Below are positions 22,242-30,905 of a stretch of 30,952 nt of DNA, one piece after another. The DNA is taken from positions 1-30,952 of the forward strand of contig CAYUIQ010000084.1 in assembly GCA_964444795.1 (NCBI GenBank), given 5' to 3'. The translations under genes were made by a program, and so were the position numbers. The stretch is from JABMRP01 sp964444795. GTDB lineage: Bacteria; Planctomycetota; Planctomycetia; Pirellulales; Thermoguttaceae. The notes beneath the pieces were generated by a model, which did not search any database, was not told where the DNA came from, and worked only from the letters and a program-made list of their open reading frames with translations. The stretch's first letter is position 1. Each line of letters begins with the position of its first letter.

Positions 22242-23789
22242 ATGCGTATTCTCATTTTCGCCGCCCTGTTATGGTGCTTGCCGTTGTCGGCCGGGGCAGC
22301 GGATGCACCGAAGGCGTTTGATCCGGCCGCCCGGGCAAAGCGGATCGCGCCGTTTCTCGACCCGCAAACGATCGCCGTGGCCCACGTGGATCTCACCCGT
22401 GTGCGGGTCCAGCCGGCGGTGGAGCAAGCTGCCCAGTGGTTTCCGCAAGTGCGCAAGGAACTGCTGCAAGCGGGGCTCGGGCTCAACATGGGCCTGACCG
22501 TGCTGACGGCCACCGGAGCGAGCGAGGTCTACGCCGTGGTCAGCCTGGACGATCTGAATTTCAGCGAGGATCCGCTTCCCGTGCTGATCTTTCCGCTGCC
22601 CGAGGGAAACGACGGGGCACCGCTGGCGGCCCTGTTGCAAAACGCCCCGTTTCCGGTGGTGCGGCGGATGGGAAATGTGATGTTTGTCGGCACGACCCGA
22701 GCGTGGGACCGGGTGCAGCAGACGGAGGCCGAGGCGCGAGACGAATTGGCGGCCGCCTTCGAGGCCGTCGGCGACACGACCGCGCAAGCCTTTTTTCTGC
22801 CGCCGCGGCACACGGCCCGCGTGATCGAAGAGATGATGCCCCGCTTGCCGGAGGAACTCGGCGGCGGTCCTTCAACCACCGTGACCCACGGCATGCGCTG
22901 GGCGGCGGTCAGCCTGGAGGGTCCACCCAATTTGTCGTTACGTCTGGTCGTGCAGTCGGACGACGAAGCGTCGGCCCGGGGATTCGCTCGCTTTCTCCGC
23001 TTCGGCGTCGACCTGATCGCCCGGCAGGAGGACGTTATTGAAGCCATGCCCGACTTCGTCAAGATCGGCGAACTGATGACGCCCAAAGTGCAGGGTGATC
23101 GGCTGGTGCTGGTTATGGATGAAGAGAGTGAGAGCTTGGCGCTATTGGCTCAGAACCTCGCAGCCGTCCTCCGGCGCGAGCGCGACAGGGCGCGGCGAAC
23201 CGCTTCGAGAGGCCACATGTGCCAGATCGCCATCGCGCTGCAACACTATCACGCTGTGCATAAGAAATTCCCCGCCGCGGCCAGCTACGATGCCGAGGGA
23301 AAGGCGCTGCTGAGTTGGCGGGTCCACATTCTTCCTCACCTGGAGGAGCAGGCCCTATACGAACAGTTTCACCTCGACGAGCCCTGGGACAGCCCCCACA
23401 ATCGCGAACTGATCGGCAAAATGCCCCGCGTTTATCGCAGCCCCGTCTCGCAACGGGAAGAGGCCGGATGGACGAATTACGTCGCCCCGGTGGCCGAGGA
23501 GACCGTGTTGGGGGATCGGCAGGGAGTCTCACTGGAGCAGATCACCGACGGTACGTCCAACACGATCTTGTTGGTGGAGGCCGACGACAAACGCGCGGTG
23601 GTCTGGACCCGGCCGGCCGACTTGCCGGTCGATCTGGCCGCGCCGGCGGAGGGACTGGGCGGGTTTTACGAGGGCCGATTCCTGGCCACCTTCTGCGACG
23701 GTTCGGTGCGATCTCTTTCCAGCAAGCTCGACGCCGAGACCCTTCGCCGCCTGTTCCAACGGGCCGACGGCAAGACGGTCGACTACTGA
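22242..23789 (+). CDS. Exported DUF1559-like protein
   Basis: The 515-residue product has a signal peptide (MRILIFAALLWCLPLSAGAA). Residues about 20-320 form an N-terminal domain with no recognised family. The C-terminal about 190 residues match the DUF1559 pattern: CQIAIALQHYHAVHKKFPAA, LLSWRVHILPHLEEQALYEQ, ITDGTSNTILLVE and FCDGSVRSLS. Planctomycetes carry many DUF1559 proteins, usually with a prepilin-type N-terminus. Here a cleavable signal and a long extra domain replace it. The ATG at 22242 follows GGAG by seven bases. It is the likely last gene of the sigma-factor operon, separated from the previous gene by a palindromic repeat. Confidence 0.85.
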   Translation: MRILIFAALLWCLPLSAGAADAPKAFDPAARAKRIAPFLDPQTIAVAHVDLTRVRVQPAVEQAAQWFPQVRKELLQAGLGLNMGLTVLTATGASEVYAVVSLDDLNFSEDPLPVLIFPLPEGNDGAPLAALLQNAPFPVVRRMGNVMFVGTTRAWDRVQQTEAEARDELAAAFEAVGDTTAQAFFLPPRHTARVIEEMMPRLPEELGGGPSTTVTHGMRWAAVSLEGPPNLSLRLVVQSDDEASARGFARFLRFGVDLIARQEDVIEAMPDFVKIGELMTPKVQGDRLVLVMDEESESLALLAQNLAAVLRRERDRARRTASRGHMCQIAIALQHYHAVHKKFPAAASYDAEGKALLSWRVHILPHLEEQALYEQFHLDEPWDSPHNRELIGKMPRVYRSPVSQREEAGWTNYVAPVAEETVLGDRQGVSLEQITDGTSNTILLVEADDKRAVVWTRPADLPVDLAAPAEGLGGFYEGRFLATFCDGSVRSLSSKLDAETLRRLFQRADGKTVDY

Positions 23790-23810
23790 TTTCGCGGAGG
23801 TCCTTCCGTG

Positions 23811-23868
23811 CGATGGCCCTCCGAGGCCGTCGATGATCCGTACGATGGCCCTCGGAGGCCCATCGTAC
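23811..23868. repeat. Palindromic repeat, second locus
   Basis: CGATGGCCCTCCGAGGCCGT at 23811-23830 repeats the arm found at 22123-22142. A second unit follows, GTACGATGG (23840-23848) pairing with CCATCGTAC (23860-23868), forming a shorter hairpin. It lies just after the DUF1559-like gene. Confidence 0.75.
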
Positions 23869-24077
23869 AATCTGGCTGGCTTCTCAACCGTCTCATGGGG
23901 ACGCATCGTAACCCCCCTGTCCGTAAACGGTTACATCACAAACGGTTTCGCTCTGGACACGGCCGGCCGTTTCTGAGACACTTCGCCACCCTATGTTGGC
24001 CTCGGGGGGTGCTCGCCGCTCGGGCCGTCCATGCGTCAGTATTGTCCACGGGATCGCTCTCCACGGGATCGGTAGCC

Positions 24078-24314
24078 ATGAAAATACTCAAGAGTCGCCG
24101 GTGGCAAGCGATTGTCCTGGCCTGTGTCTTTTGCGCGTTGTCTTCCGGTTGTAAGCTGTTCCCGAAGTGGGAATCCGACGGGCAGCGCCAGCCGATCCAC
24201 GGTCTGCGCATGTTCGGTTCCGAGGAAGAGACGGGACCGCAACCCTCCAGTACCTTGCGCGGGTTCTTTGCACAGCCGCGGCCGGGTAGCCAAGACGCCC
24301 TCAATTCGCAGTAA
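24078..24314 (+). CDS. Small lipoprotein, copy 1
   Basis: The 78-residue product has a basic start (MKILKSRRWQ), a hydrophobic stretch and the lipobox LSSGC (Cys25), so it should be lipidated and anchored outside the cytoplasm. The mature part (KLFPKWESDGQRQPIHGL, then a Pro/Ser/Gly-rich end) has no recognised domain. Two 12-base copies of TCCACGGGATCG (24045-24056, 24060-24071) lie directly before the ATG. The next gene encodes a similar small lipoprotein, 20 bases further on. Confidence 0.72.
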   Translation: MKILKSRRWQAIVLACVFCALSSGCKLFPKWESDGQRQPIHGLRMFGSEEETGPQPSSTLRGFFAQPRPGSQDALNSQ

Positions 24315-24334
24315 CGACGCAACGGAGCCCCCCC

Positions 24335-24595
24335 ATGAAAACGCGTACGCACCGCGAGCCATCCGTACGACGCGGTTTGCCGATTCAAGCCCTGCGAAGC
24401 CTCGGCGTATGTGCCCTATTGTGCGGCACGCTGCTCCTGCCGACCGGGTGCAGGCTCTTCGGCGATGGGATGGACAAGAACGGAATGCTGGAGGCCGGCG
24501 CGCCGGCTTCGGCGGCCTTCAAGGAACGCGTCGCCCAAGACAAATCGTTCCCCGACGCCGACAGCCCGGTCTTCAAGGTCAGGACGAGCCATTAG
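24335..24595 (+). CDS. Small lipoprotein, copy 2
   Basis: The 86-residue product has a longer basic N-terminus, a hydrophobic helix and the lipobox LPTGC (Cys39), followed by RLFGDGMDKNG. The mature start resembles that of the preceding lipoprotein (GCKLF and GCRLF), suggesting related members of a family. An ACGGAG ribosome binding site precedes the ATG. The stop lies 13 bases from the convergent phosphoesterase gene. Function unknown. Confidence 0.72.
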   Translation: MKTRTHREPSVRRGLPIQALRSLGVCALLCGTLLLPTGCRLFGDGMDKNGMLEAGAPASAAFKERVAQDKSFPDADSPVFKVRTSH

Positions 24596-24608
24596 CCGCC
24601 GATCCCGG

Positions 24609-25523
24609 CTATTCTAACCGCCGGTCGGCTTCGCGGCCGAAACCATCGACGGTGATGCCGCCCGTGGCGTCGATCGTGACCACGGCGAATGCGTTGTTCT
24701 CCGCGCCCGGGCCTTCGACCATCGCCTTGAGCGTGTAGTAGTGGATACCACCGATCTTGTGGTATCCGCCGGCGTGGTGGTGGCCTTGGAAGACGGCCAG
24801 CACGTTGCCCGGTTTCTCCAATACGGCGCGCACTTCGGGGCCGTTCTTCACGCCGACGGATTCCTTCTCGCGATCGAGGTTCTGGTGAATGAAAGCGATC
24901 GTCTTTCGCTCACCGGCTGCCTTCAGATCCTCGGCCAGCCAGCCCAGTTGTGCCGGGGGGATCGCCGTGTCGGTCCAGGAGAAATTGCCCGGCTTGTAGG
25001 ATACTCCGTCGCGACGGAAGTTGCCGTCGAGCACGACGAAGTGAAACGGCCCGGTGTCGAACGAGTAGTACGATCGCCGAACGGTCGTTCCACAGTTGGC
25101 CAGAAACTGCTCCTTGGTCAGCGCCGTGACGCAGTGGTTGCCCAGCACGAAATGGCGCGATCCGGAAAACCGCTCCCAAACGCCGCGAATCGTCTTGAGA
25201 TACTGGAGGTCCTTCTCGACCGACGGTCCGGCATCGATGAAGTCGCCCAACTCGACGGCCATGGGCAGCTTGCGCCGGTTGAATTCGCCGACCGCCCGGC
25301 CGAGCTTGTCGAGCGAATCGCGGTAGTGTCGCGAACCGGCGGTGGCCACGTCGGCAAAGTGAACGTCGGTCACAAGCCCGAAGGAGAATCCGTCCTCGGG
25401 CGCCGTGTCGGCAAACGCTCGGTCGACGGTCATCAATCCCGTACTCGCCACCCCGATACCCATGGCGGCTTGCTTCAGAAAACGGCGGCGGTTGACGTGA
25501 TGACTTCGCGGCGAGTTGGCCAT
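24609..25523 (-). CDS. Tat-exported metallophosphoesterase
   Basis: The 304-residue product has a twin-arginine signal (RRRFLKQAA at 12-20, then a hydrophobic stretch to about 39). Metallophosphoesterase motifs follow in order: DVHFAD (Asp53, His55), ELGDFID (Asp94), VLGNHC (Asn129, His130), FIHQN and QGHHHAGG. These bind two metal ions for phosphoester hydrolysis. The layout resembles calcineurin-like phosphatases, possibly acting on nucleotides, lipids or phosphorylated extracellular compounds. The Tat route suggests folding with metal before export. The ATG at 25523 follows AAGGAG by about seven bases. It is convergent with the lipoproteins. Confidence 0.9.
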   Translation of the reverse strand: MANSPRSHHVNRRRFLKQAAMGIGVASTGLMTVDRAFADTAPEDGFSFGLVTDVHFADVATAGSRHYRDSLDKLGRAVGEFNRRKLPMAVELGDFIDAGPSVEKDLQYLKTIRGVWERFSGSRHFVLGNHCVTALTKEQFLANCGTTVRRSYYSFDTGPFHFVVLDGNFRRDGVSYKPGNFSWTDTAIPPAQLGWLAEDLKAAGERKTIAFIHQNLDREKESVGVKNGPEVRAVLEKPGNVLAVFQGHHHAGGYHKIGGIHYYTLKAMVEGPGAENNAFAVVTIDATGGITVDGFGREADRRLE

Positions 25524-25774
25524 GAGGGGCTCCTTGTTCTCTTGGGATTTCCGGGCAACACGACCCATCGGGGTGCCATGGGCGGCTTGCCCGCGTTCTG
25601 GCGAACGCAGCTACCACAAGTGCCGGGGCTAAACAACGAAGAATCCAGGGACCATTCTAACACCCGGCCCCCGTCATGGGAAATCGCCGCTGTGAATCAG
25701 ACCGCCGCAATTGTGTTTTGTAGGTCTTGTCTTAGGTCAACTGCTCCCGAGGGCTTTCCGCCGCATTGCACGGT

Positions 25775-26911
25775 TCATGGGGTGGAAATCAAATTCGCTT
25801 TGCACATCTTTGCTTCGATCGAATATCGGCGGCAGAGATGCAGAAACGGCTCGACCACCAACGGGCCGGCAAGATTGGGCGGCAGCCGCCAAGAGCCTCC
25901 TCGGCAGACAAGCGGCTGTTCTTCCGAGAGATACTCGTAGAGCCGTTTCATCTTTTCCATTACCGGCGGCAGCGTGCCAAACCGTGGCCGTGTGATCTTG
26001 GCAATAGAATAGACAAGATGGACCGCTCCTACTTCTCGGGCGAACCGGACGAGCCTTTCCAAATCGGCCATGGGTTGAATGTCCGGCAAATCGAAAGCAT
26101 GCATGACCTTCCCGCCGGGAAGCGGGTCGCGTGGGAACAACGGATCGATTCGAACGACCACCGGGATGTTCTCTTGCCTGAGGAAACGAATTGCCTCCAT
26201 CCGGCTCTCGACACTCGGAGCGGCCGGGTCTAGCAGCTTTCGAGACTCGTCGTCGCGAAATGCTAGCGAACACTCTACACGTAACGGTGGATGCCCATTC
26301 TCCTCAAACCACACGCGACGCGGGTGATCGGTCGCCAATTCGTTCAACTTCCGCAAGACGCGGAGATACTCTTGGTCCGCCAAGATTGCCGGATTCTTCG
26401 TCAGTACGGTAACCGTCGTGAAACGATGCCGTCGCTGGGCCAGTTTTTCAAACGTGTGGAGTGCATGCCGATACTCCAGTTCCAACGGTTGCAGTGGATC
26501 GGTACTGTTGGATATGTGAACGGGCGCCGGCGGAACGTCATACGCGTCCAGAGCGTCCAGGTCTTTCACGAGATCCGCACGAAACGTGTTCTTGCACGCC
26601 GCCTCTCTCGATGCGTATCCCGCCGCATAGCAGTAGCGACATTCGTGCTGGCAGCCGGTGTAGACGTTGATGCAGTATCGATGACCGGACGGAAAGGCTC
26701 GCTGATCGGCGAATGGGCAATACCATTTGATAACGCGAGGCCGCGTGACCTCCAAGACATCCTTCTTAGAGCCATGCGGCAGGAAATAGAACGCCAATGC
26801 CGCACGATCACGCTCCGGCACATCGTCAAAAACAGGGGCGTATTTGCGATGCACCAGCGAGGCCAACCGGAGGCCTTGCTCAACATCAATGTCTCTGTCG
26901 AAAAGGTTCAT
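25775..26911 (-). CDS. Radical SAM protein of the SPL/Rv2578c-like group
   Basis: The 378-residue product has the radical SAM cluster motif CQHECRYCY (Cys87, Cys91, Cys94) within INVYTGCQHECRYCYAAGY. Other family blocks are HISNSTDPLQPLE, TVLTKNPAIL, VECSLAFRD, RMEAIRFLRQENIPVVVRID and PLFPRDPLPGG. The family binds a 4Fe-4S cluster and cleaves SAM to a 5'-deoxyadenosyl radical. The substrate of this group is unknown. I chose the ATG at 26911, preceded by GAGGCGAAG; the frame extends to a TTG at 26935. It diverges from a second radical SAM gene of a related type, 198 bases away. By eye its base composition looks less GC-rich than its neighbours. Confidence 0.87.
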   Translation of the reverse strand: MNLFDRDIDVEQGLRLASLVHRKYAPVFDDVPERDRAALAFYFLPHGSKKDVLEVTRPRVIKWYCPFADQRAFPSGHRYCINVYTGCQHECRYCYAAGYASREAACKNTFRADLVKDLDALDAYDVPPAPVHISNSTDPLQPLELEYRHALHTFEKLAQRRHRFTTVTVLTKNPAILADQEYLRVLRKLNELATDHPRRVWFEENGHPPLRVECSLAFRDDESRKLLDPAAPSVESRMEAIRFLRQENIPVVVRIDPLFPRDPLPGGKVMHAFDLPDIQPMADLERLVRFAREVGAVHLVYSIAKITRPRFGTLPPVMEKMKRLYEYLSEEQPLVCRGGSWRLPPNLAGPLVVEPFLHLCRRYSIEAKMCKANLISTP

Positions 26912-27024
26912 CTTCGCCTCACGCAATCTTTTCAACGAGTGTCACGGACGCCCCTCGCGCTGATGTATATTGGGGCCTGTCGGTCAATCACCCCCCCGCT
27001 AACTAGCGGTGGCCCAAGCTCGCA

Positions 27025-27053
27025 TTGACTGCGGAGTAGGATCGCCGTATAGT
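27025..27053 (+). promoter_or_regulatory. Sigma-70 promoter for the second radical SAM gene
   Basis: TTGACT (27025-27030) and TATAGT (27048-27053) are separated by 17 bases. Each matches the consensus at five of six positions. The predicted start near 27060 gives a leader of about 50 bases. The surrounding sequence is unusually AT-rich for this window. Confidence 0.65.
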
Positions 27054-27109
27054 ATACATCCATACATATCTTACAACAACCCCGACGAGCACGCTGAGTC
27101 TGCCATACG

Positions 27110-28261
27110 ATGACTTCACCTCCTGTGCAGATTATCTCAACCGAGGAATTGGCGGCGTACCGCCCGCGAAAGGCGGCTGGTTTCTGTCCGTCGCGGATTG
27201 TCCTGGCCAAGGGGAGCAACAGCACGGCAACCAGACGACGGCTGGCGGAAAAAATCTGCGAGGTCTATCCGGAAGCCGAGGTGATCGAGGATTTCGGTAC
27301 GCCGCACAACCGCGTCAATCTGGAACAGTCCGATCCGCTGTTGCTCAGCGACATCGGCAAACGCACGCTTGTGCTGGCCGAGCATAAGAGTTCGGTCCGC
27401 CACAGCACGGAAGAGGGCAACTCGTGTCCCAATTTCTGGCACTTTTCGCCGTACGGGTTCTGCCCGTATGGATGTGCCTACTGCTATCTGGCCGGGACGC
27501 AGGGCGTTCGGTTCTCGCCCACGGTGAAGATATTCCTCAACTTACCCGAGATCCTCGCGGAAGTTGACCGAGTGGCCCGGCGGCTTGCCGAGCCGACCGC
27601 ATTCTACCTCGGCAAACTGCAAGACGGGCTGGCACTCGATCCGCTAACCGGTTACTCGCGACAGATCATCCCGTTCTTTGCCGACCATCCGACCGCTCGA
27701 CTCACGATGTTGACCAAGAGCACGGATGTGGACAACCTCATCGGCCTGGATCATCAGGGCCACGCGATTCTCTCGTGGACGGTTAATCCAACAGAAGTCA
27801 TCAAGGCGTTCGAGACGAACACGCCCACCTTAGAGAAGCGAATTGAGGCAATGCAGGCTGCGGCAGAAGCCGGTTATCCCATCCGAGCCGTGGTCATGCC
27901 CATCATTCCGATTTCCGGCTGGAAGCGTATCTACCAAGAGTTTCTCACGGACCTATTGTCTCGCGTTCCATTTCAGCGAATCACGCTTGGCTCAATCTGC
28001 TCCTATCCCCAGGCAATGCGTCTTACGGAGCGAAGGCTTGGCCGGGACAATCCCATTTCCGTACAACTCGACCAAAGCCGAATGTCCGATGGCCGTGCCC
28101 GGTTTCCGCAAGGCCTTCGGGAAGAGGTCTATCGGCATCTTCTGCAAACAATCCGCCGACAGGACGCGGATGTCGAAATCGGTCTGTGCCTGGAGGAGCC
28201 GTCCGTGTTCGATTCGCTCGATATGGGCCAGAGCATGGGCCGCTGCAACTGCGTTTTGTAG
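27110..28261 (+). CDS. SPL-family radical SAM protein
   Basis: The 383-residue product has the cluster motif CPYGCAYCY (Cys118, Cys122, Cys125) and the blocks HFSPYGFCPYGCAYCYLAG, LTMLTKSTDVDNL, LSWTVNPTEV and RAVVMPIIPISGW, matching the spore-photoproduct-lyase-like family. True SplB has an H-donor Cys about 45 residues after the motif; here the following 60 residues contain none, so the name lyase is not justified. The C-terminus ends GRCNCVL, with two cysteines in the last five residues. It is likely a DNA- or RNA-modifying or repair enzyme, but this is inference. A good promoter lies upstream; no strong ribosome binding site is seen before the ATG at 27110. Confidence 0.85.
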   Translation: MTSPPVQIISTEELAAYRPRKAAGFCPSRIVLAKGSNSTATRRRLAEKICEVYPEAEVIEDFGTPHNRVNLEQSDPLLLSDIGKRTLVLAEHKSSVRHSTEEGNSCPNFWHFSPYGFCPYGCAYCYLAGTQGVRFSPTVKIFLNLPEILAEVDRVARRLAEPTAFYLGKLQDGLALDPLTGYSRQIIPFFADHPTARLTMLTKSTDVDNLIGLDHQGHAILSWTVNPTEVIKAFETNTPTLEKRIEAMQAAAEAGYPIRAVVMPIIPISGWKRIYQEFLTDLLSRVPFQRITLGSICSYPQAMRLTERRLGRDNPISVQLDQSRMSDGRARFPQGLREEVYRHLLQTIRRQDADVEIGLCLEEPSVFDSLDMGQSMGRCNCVL

Positions 28262-28464
28262 CGGCGTTCTTGACTCTCCAACCTTCGAGGCCGACTAGCG
28301 GCAGGTCGTGTTCGCGGTGTCAAGCGTTACGCAACCTCCGTCTGTAGCGTTACTTCTGTCGTGAAGGGCAAGGAATGGGGATCGATTCGCGACGACGCGA
28401 CTGGGAAATCACGCCCACCCCGGGCGGCTAGTGAAATTGGGCCGTCGGCCGTACAATACGACGT

Positions 28465-30384
28465 ATGACCATCGATCTGATCTTGGGAACCGCCGGACAC
28501 ATCGACCACGGCAAGACGGCCTTGGTTCGTGCGCTGACCGGCACCGATACGGACCGGCTTCCCGAGGAAAAACGCCGCGGTATTACCATCGAACTCGGGT
28601 TCGCCGAGTTGGAATTGGGGGAGTTTCGCCTGGGGATCGTCGATGTGCCGGGCCACGAGCGATTCGTCCGCAACATGCTGGCCGGGGCGACCGGCGTCGA
28701 CGTCGCGCTGCTGGTCGTGGCGGCCGACGATTCGGTCAAACCCCAAACCCGGGAACACTTGGAGATTCTCCGCCTGTTGGAATTGGAAGTCGGTCTGATC
28801 GCGGTGACCAAGTGCGATTTGGCCGATCCGGATTGGCTCGATCTGGTCGAGGAAGACATCGCCGAACTGGTGGCCGGAACGTTCTTGGACGGGGCGCCGA
28901 TGATCCGGACTAGCGCAACGACCGGACAGGGTATCGACGCGCTGCGCGTCGCGCTGGAAGAGGCCGCCGCGCGAGCCGCTCGATCCGAACGCCGCCGCCG
29001 TGCCGATGGACCGTTTCGCATGGCCGTCGATCGCACCTTTACCGTCGCCGGGCACGGTACGGTGGTCACCGGTAGCGTGTCGACCGGGCTGGCGCGGTTG
29101 GGCGACGAACTGCTGATCGAACCGGGTGCGATCCCGGTGCGCGTGCGCGGTCTGCAGAATCACGCCCGCTCCGTCGAACAGGTTCAGCGCGGGCAGCGTG
29201 CGGCGGTGAATCTGGCCGGCATCCACCACGAGCAACTCGTCCGCGGTCACGAGCTGGCCACGCCCGGCCACTTGATACCCAGCCGCCGGCTGACCGTTGC
29301 GCTACGGGTACTCGAATCGGCGCGTCGGCCGATCAAGCACCGGGCGCGGATCCGGCTGCACGTGGGCACGGCCGAGTTGCTCGCCCGGGTTGCGTTGCCC
29401 GATCGCGACGAACTGCAACCGGGCGAAGAGTCGGCCGCTCAACTTTTCCTGTCGCGCCCGGCGGCCACGACCTGGGGACAACCGCTGGTCGTGCGAAGCG
29501 AGTCGCCCGTGGTCACGATCGGCGGCGGCACGGTGCTCGACACCGATGCCCCCCGGTTGCGCCGGCGAGACGAGGGGCGTTTGGACAGGCTGGCCGATTT
29601 ACGGTCGGCCGATCCGGTGATCCGCGCGTCGGCGGCCACCTACTTTGCCGGCCTCCGCCCGTGGCAACCGGCCGATCTGGCCCGGATTGCCGGCGTGGAC
29701 GACGTCGAGACCGTCCACGGCGAACTACTTGCCCGCGGCGAACTGCGTGAGATCGTCGTTTCGCCCACGCGAACGCTCTGGGTCCACGACCGCGCGCTGG
29801 ACGAATTGGCCGACCGCATCGAGAGGATCCTGGCGAAGATGCACGCCGGGGCGCCTTTGCGTCCGATGGTCGATCGGTCGAGCCTGGTTCGCCGGTTTCG
29901 CCACGTCGAGAAGGCGCTGGTCGAGACCGTCTTGGCCGACATGGAGCAGGCGGGCCGGATTCGCGCGACCCAGCGGGGACTCGCACTTGCCGATCACCAA
30001 CCGCGGCTATCGGAAAACGAGCGGAAACTGATCGATCACTTGGTCCAGAGCTACCGCGACGCCCGATTCACTCCGCCGACGGTGGGCAAACTCCAAGACC
30101 AAACCACGCGCAACCGGGCCGCCGTGCCGGAGCTGATCGCCGTGGCCGCCGACCTGGGACGCCTGGTCGCGATCGGCCCGGACTTGTATCTGCACGCGGA
30201 CGTGGAGCGGGAACTGCGTCAGACCATGGTCGAGCATCTCGCCGAGGGGCCAGGGTTGACGATCAGCCGGATTCGTGAAATCCTGGAAACAACGCGGAAG
30301 TATGCCGTTCCGCTGTGCGAGTATCTCGATCGCGTCGGGGTGACGCGGCGCGAGGGGGATGTGAGGGTGGGGACTGGGGACTAG
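28465..30384 (+). CDS. selB: SelB, selenocysteine-specific elongation factor
   Basis: The 639-residue product brings Sec-tRNA to the ribosome at UGA codons followed by a SECIS hairpin. GTPase motifs are clear: GHIDHGKT at 11-18, RGITIELGF around 39-47, DVPGH at 60-64 and TKCD at 115-118. Domains 2 and 3 (VDRTFTVAGHGTVVTGS, the ARIRLHVGTAE block, then TIGGGTVLD) follow up to about 370. The remainder is the winged-helix C-terminal region (ending IREILETTRKYAVPLCEYLDRVG) that binds the SECIS RNA. Length and all motifs fit SelB and exclude EF-Tu. The stop codon lies in a 7-base tandem repeat. No selA, selD or tRNA-Sec gene was seen in this window. Confidence 0.95.
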   Translation: MTIDLILGTAGHIDHGKTALVRALTGTDTDRLPEEKRRGITIELGFAELELGEFRLGIVDVPGHERFVRNMLAGATGVDVALLVVAADDSVKPQTREHLEILRLLELEVGLIAVTKCDLADPDWLDLVEEDIAELVAGTFLDGAPMIRTSATTGQGIDALRVALEEAAARAARSERRRRADGPFRMAVDRTFTVAGHGTVVTGSVSTGLARLGDELLIEPGAIPVRVRGLQNHARSVEQVQRGQRAAVNLAGIHHEQLVRGHELATPGHLIPSRRLTVALRVLESARRPIKHRARIRLHVGTAELLARVALPDRDELQPGEESAAQLFLSRPAATTWGQPLVVRSESPVVTIGGGTVLDTDAPRLRRRDEGRLDRLADLRSADPVIRASAATYFAGLRPWQPADLARIAGVDDVETVHGELLARGELREIVVSPTRTLWVHDRALDELADRIERILAKMHAGAPLRPMVDRSSLVRRFRHVEKALVETVLADMEQAGRIRATQRGLALADHQPRLSENERKLIDHLVQSYRDARFTPPTVGKLQDQTTRNRAAVPELIAVAADLGRLVAIGPDLYLHADVERELRQTMVEHLAEGPGLTISRIREILETTRKYAVPLCEYLDRVGVTRREGDVRVGTGD

Positions 30385-30398
30385 GGACTAGGGACTAG
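30369..30398. repeat. Heptanucleotide tandem repeat spanning the selB stop
   Basis: Four near-perfect copies of GGGACTA-type units (GGGGACT, GGGGACT, AGGGACT, AGGGACT) cover the last selB codons, its TAG stop and the start of the spacer. They run into AGGAG, which may serve as the ribosome binding site for the next gene. Confidence 0.8.
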
Positions 30399-30408
30399 GA
30401 GAACGAAA

Positions 30409-30882
30409 ATGGTAACTGATGTTCATGAGTGTTGCCCGCCGTTTGACCCCGCGGCTTGGGACGGCAAGGAGATTGTTTGGCGGGAGAAGAAGTTTGTTCG
30501 GGATCGGGTGCGGAGTTTTCTGCATATCCCGTTGAACTTCGGGGGCGTGATGAAACGCAACATGCGGCGGATCGAGGCGGCCGACGCGAAGCCGGACGAA
30601 CCGATCGTGCTGGCCGACGAGAACTCGCTCTGGGGAGCGGACGTCTATATCGACGTGACGCAAGAGGTTCCCGGGGCACGCATGGCCACCATCTCCGGCA
30701 CGTTCTTGAGCAAAGTGTTCGAAGGTCCCTACAGCCAAATCCGCCACTGGATGAAGCAGATGCACGAGTACGTCGGGTCGCAAGACAAAGAGATCGAGAA
30801 GCTCTTTTTCTACTACACGACCTGCCCGCGGTGTGCGAAGAAGTACGGCAAGAACTACGTGGTGCTGTTGGCTCGCGTGTAG
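30409..30882 (+). CDS. Conserved protein of unknown function with CPxC motif
   Basis: The 157-residue product has no signal peptide. It contains a Cys pair near the start (HECCPPFDP, Cys8 and Cys9), a basic segment PLNFGGVMKRNM, a central ENSLWGADVYIDVTQEVPGA and the C-terminal CPRCAKKYGKNYVVLL with Cys139 and Cys142. The four cysteines could bind a metal or undergo redox change. Such proteins are found widely in bacteria and are sometimes labelled hydrolase without evidence; I assign no function. AGGAG lies about nine bases before the ATG, close behind selB, so the two may be co-transcribed. Confidence 0.75.
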   Translation: MVTDVHECCPPFDPAAWDGKEIVWREKKFVRDRVRSFLHIPLNFGGVMKRNMRRIEAADAKPDEPIVLADENSLWGADVYIDVTQEVPGARMATISGTFLSKVFEGPYSQIRHWMKQMHEYVGSQDKEIEKLFFYYTTCPRCAKKYGKNYVVLLARV

Positions 30883-30905
30883 TCCTCAGTAACCGTGAGA
30901 TTGGC

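Noticed and set aside
28262..28464. Possible tRNA-Sec gene upstream of selB
   Set aside because: No long acceptor stem, TCA anticodon loop or TTC-type arm is visible in this 203-base gap.
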